64,000 nucleotides of DNA, from positions 124,001 to 188,000 of the forward strand of contig VCMS01000054.1 in NCBI GenBank assembly GCA_022539475.1. Reading direction: 5' to 3'. The notes below the pieces were generated by a model that was not told the DNA's origin, made no database searches, and worked only from the letters and a program-made list of their open reading frames with translations. The number at the start of each line of letters is the position of its first letter. Position 1 is the stretch's first letter. The DNA is from Gracilaria domingensis. Taxonomy: Eukaryota; Rhodophyta; Florideophyceae; Gracilariales; Gracilariaceae. Below, one piece after another: positions 61,643-64,000 of the stretch. The translations under genes and the position numbers were made by a program.

Positions 61643-63406
61643 ATGCCCCCACCTCCCCGCGCGGCGTTCCTGGCGCCGTCCGCCCTGGCGCTGCATCCCC
61701 GCCAGCGGCCGCTTTCGTCCTCCTCCTCCCGATGGATCCGCAGCAGCCCGCTTTCGAGCCGCTTCGCCGCAACGCTTCGTCATGCCGCCTCCAATTCCCG
61801 CGTTGATCCGCGTATGGCTGCTGTCGGCGCTGGCCACAAGTCAGACAAGCCCGCCAGCGAGGCCGACGCCGCTTTGGAGAAGAAGTATTTGCAATGGCGC
61901 ATTCGCATCTTCTACTCCATTTTCACTGGCTATGCCTCTTTCTATCTCACTCGTAACTCTTTCACATATGTTGCACCTGTAATGCGGCAAGCTTTGGGCT
62001 TCTCGCTCGAGCAATTGGGTATCATCATGTCCGTATTTCCGCTCGCCTACGGTTTTTCGAAGCTCGTCGCCGGTATTTTGTCTGATAGATTCTCCACTCG
62101 ACTGTTCATGTCCATTGGCCTTGCCGTCACAGGCGTCATCAATATTCTTTTTGGCTTTCAAACAAGTTTATATGCTTTTATAGCACTGTGGCTCGCAAAT
62201 GGGCTTTTCCAGGCAGCAGGAGCTCCCCCTTGTGCCAAATTGCTTACCACATGGTACTCCCGCTCGGAAAGGGGCACATGGTGGGGATTTTGGAACACTA
62301 GCCATAACACTGGCGGTTTTCTTATTCCTTTGCTTGCAGGATACTGCGCCCGAGCTTTTGGATGGCAGTACGGCATGATTGTGCCAGGTGTCATTTCTAT
62401 CTTTATGGGAATGTTCTTGTTTAATCGCTTACGTGACAATCCAGAAGCTGTTGGTCTACCACCTGTCGATGAAGTTGACAATAAGAACAACCAAAGCAAA
62501 GGAGGCAAACAAAACAACCCTGGAGAGGATCTCAGTCCTAGACAGAAACTGTTCAAGTATGTTCTTTCAAATCCTTACGTTTGGCTTCTTGCTGTAAGTT
62601 ACTTTTTCGTGTATTTCGTGAGACAAGGTGTTAGTAGTTGGGCCCACATATTCCTTCTTGACTACAAAGGAGTTGGCGATGCGCAAGAGGCTGCGTTTAG
62701 AGTAAGCGGAATGGAGATTGGTGGACTTCTGGGATCATTAGTGTCGGGCTGGGCGAGCGACAAAATGATGCGTGGACGTCGAATTCCCATCATCGTGCTT
62801 TGGCTGATAGGTGTCATGGCCAGTGTCGCATGTCTGTGGTTTATTCCAGCCACTTGGAGATATGCAAGCTGGTTAGCCGTGTTCTGCATTGGATTCTTCA
62901 TTTATGGGCCTCAGATGCTGGTCGGTTTGGCTGGGGCTGAGATCGTTGACAAATCAGCAGTGTCGTCAACAATTGGCTTGCTTGGGTGGATTGCGTACTT
63001 GGGGGCCGCCGTTTCTGGGTATCCGCTCACCAAGATTGTCAGCAAGCTTGGTTGGGGGGCTTACTTTGCGTCCTTAATTGGTTTCGCTGGCACTGCTATG
63101 ATTCTGCTGCTGCCCATGTGGAGATTGGGCATGGGCGCTAAGAAGAAGCCTATGCCCGAGGTGCCAGAAGTTCAACCTGTGGCACCAGGAGTACCTGCAG
63201 TCGCAGCTGCTGGAGCTCCGGCTGGCGGGTTGGTGGCAGTACCTAGTGCGGTCAAGTTCGTTGCATGCAATACCTGTGCTGGAACCGGATCTGTCATGAA
63301 ACTTGAATGCGGTCCAGCAACCCCGTCTCAGACCCTTAGCTGCAAGTACCTGGAAACCCCTTGCCCATGGTGCGGCGGAAGCGGTTATCTTCAAGAAAGC
63401 AGTTGA
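61643..63406 (+). CDS. Organophosphate:phosphate antiporter-like MFS protein with a C-terminal CxxCxGxG zinc motif
   Basis: 587 residues from the ATG at 61643; earlier codons are open without an ATG. Residues 1-60 (MPPPPRAAFLAPSALALHPR...) look like an organelle leader. About twelve membrane helices follow, with GlpT/SLC37 signatures: RNSFTYVAPVM, then GRD-type loop GILSDRFSTRLF, GLFQAAGAPPCAKL and WNTSHNTGG. This family exchanges glycerol-3-phosphate or hexose phosphates for phosphate; substrate here is not proven. After the last helix an Ala/Pro linker leads to C542-NT-C545-AGTG and C574-PW-C577-GGSG, two DnaJ/BSD2-type CxxCxGxG motifs, which are not part of known OPA antiporters. The 3' end is complete, and no further gene is seen after it. 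Confidence 0.83.
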   Translation: MPPPPRAAFLAPSALALHPRQRPLSSSSSRWIRSSPLSSRFAATLRHAASNSRVDPRMAAVGAGHKSDKPASEADAALEKKYLQWRIRIFYSIFTGYASFYLTRNSFTYVAPVMRQALGFSLEQLGIIMSVFPLAYGFSKLVAGILSDRFSTRLFMSIGLAVTGVINILFGFQTSLYAFIALWLANGLFQAAGAPPCAKLLTTWYSRSERGTWWGFWNTSHNTGGFLIPLLAGYCARAFGWQYGMIVPGVISIFMGMFLFNRLRDNPEAVGLPPVDEVDNKNNQSKGGKQNNPGEDLSPRQKLFKYVLSNPYVWLLAVSYFFVYFVRQGVSSWAHIFLLDYKGVGDAQEAAFRVSGMEIGGLLGSLVSGWASDKMMRGRRIPIIVLWLIGVMASVACLWFIPATWRYASWLAVFCIGFFIYGPQMLVGLAGAEIVDKSAVSSTIGLLGWIAYLGAAVSGYPLTKIVSKLGWGAYFASLIGFAGTAMILLLPMWRLGMGAKKKPMPEVPEVQPVAPGVPAVAAAGAPAGGLVAVPSAVKFVACNTCAGTGSVMKLECGPATPSQTLSCKYLETPCPWCGGSGYLQESS

Positions 63407-64000
63407 CGTAGGAACATCTCGCCATGGTGTAGGCAATGACGGCAGCGAGGTTTCTCTTCGGGAACTTGTTCCGCGTCTGCGCCAAGATCTACATTTGAGG
63501 AGCATGCTTCATTCCAGCACAGAATAGCACTTTTGCCATGGATTCGACCACAATTCTGCGATCACGCTGTTCATCTTCACACCTTTTGCGTGAAACTCCA
63601 AAACGTTGAACTACTGCGAGATCAGCAGAGCAACGGCTGCTCCTTACCTATTTGACCAGAACCACGAAGTCTATCACGGCAGGCAACTTCTGCTGCAAAT
63701 GGAACGTGTGTTCATCGAGCCCTGGAGCATGTAATTTAAATAAAAGTCCCCGTGAGCCTTCTTTCTCTCCTACTTGTCTAGGACACCCTCAGCTTAACTT
63801 CATGAGCCCCATACTGAGGCGTTCACACCACAGCAGTTGACAATTATCCTTCCCCAGAGTTTCTTTCATGTCTTCTGTACGTATTGGGCTTCTTGCGTGA
63901 CGACTGCTGTGGGTGTCGAAACGGCGGTAGTTACTGAGCACCGCGCATATGTGTTTTTGAGTTCTCGATCATAGGCAAGATTTCCTTCAGCACTGCACGT
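63407..64000. other. Intergenic end of window
   Basis: About 600 bp after the MFS gene. I see only short chance frames, no splice-supported exon and no repeat. Confidence 0.6.

Noticed and set aside
1-64000. CRISPR arrays, rRNA and tRNA genes
   Set aside because: I looked for regularly spaced repeats, conserved rRNA cores and T-arm consensus sequences on both strands and found none that hold up by eye; a tRNAscan-SE run would be decisive.

Overview
This window is nuclear eukaryotic DNA. It encodes a cytosolic ribosomal protein (eL43), the assembly factor MRT4, a DHX37/Dhr1-type helicase, a THOC5-like protein, a PHD-finger protein, mitochondrial carriers, a mitochondrial Phe-tRNA synthetase and Golgi-type membrane enzymes. 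Most genes are uninterrupted. Four carry GT-AG introns that I could place, each about 110-170 bp, some with a CTAAC/TACTAAC-like branch site. A starch-binding CBM20 protein, a type II sulfotransferase, a tandem pair of very large secretory-pathway glycosyltransferases and proteins with plastid-like leaders fit a compact, intron-poor unicellular alga. A red microalga that makes sulfated exopolysaccharide is my best guess. That is an inference; no rRNA or plastid marker is present to test it.

Layout. 1-11 kb: a partial hypothetical gene, the CBM20 protein, a PIN/PILS-like carrier, a Golgi sulfotransferase, aspartate aminotransferase and organellar MnmG, with two back-to-back foldback sequences at 8.6-8.8 kb. 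12-19.2 kb: two tandem three-module glycosyltransferases (GT2-like + GT4 + GT12-like) sharing an apparently identical 2,145-bp core inside diverged flanks, which points to recent gene conversion. 19.9-26.6 kb: a hypothetical protein, MRT4, eL43, a small split coiled-coil gene and DHX37, making a ribosome-synthesis neighbourhood. 26.9-28.9 kb: a ClC-type channel with a hidden last exon. 28.9-38.7 kb: a gene-poor stretch with a diverged LTR-like repeat pair and a few weak coding candidates. 38.7-49.8 kb: an M14 carboxypeptidase, a Brittle1-like carrier, an IMPACT/YigZ protein, dihydrolipoyl dehydrogenase, CCDC25, mitochondrial PheRS and a HAD phosphatase. 50-54.2 kb: an extremely GC-rich disordered protein and a membrane-anchored subtilase whose catalytic serine is replaced. 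54.7-63.4 kb: THOC5, a CoA/nucleotide-type carrier with four exons, a PHD protein and an organophosphate-antiporter-like MFS protein ending in DnaJ-type CxxCxGxG motifs.

How the genes fit together. The secretory enzymes (sulfotransferase, both giant glycosyltransferases, membrane carboxypeptidase, pseudo-subtilase) suggest cell-surface polysaccharide and glycoprotein work. MRT4, eL43 and DHX37 act in ribosome synthesis. Aspartate aminotransferase, dihydrolipoyl dehydrogenase, the carriers, PheRS and MnmG serve organelle metabolism and translation. The sequence also holds several long perfect palindromes with 1-3 nt spacers and two very GC-rich, CGCG-dense islands.
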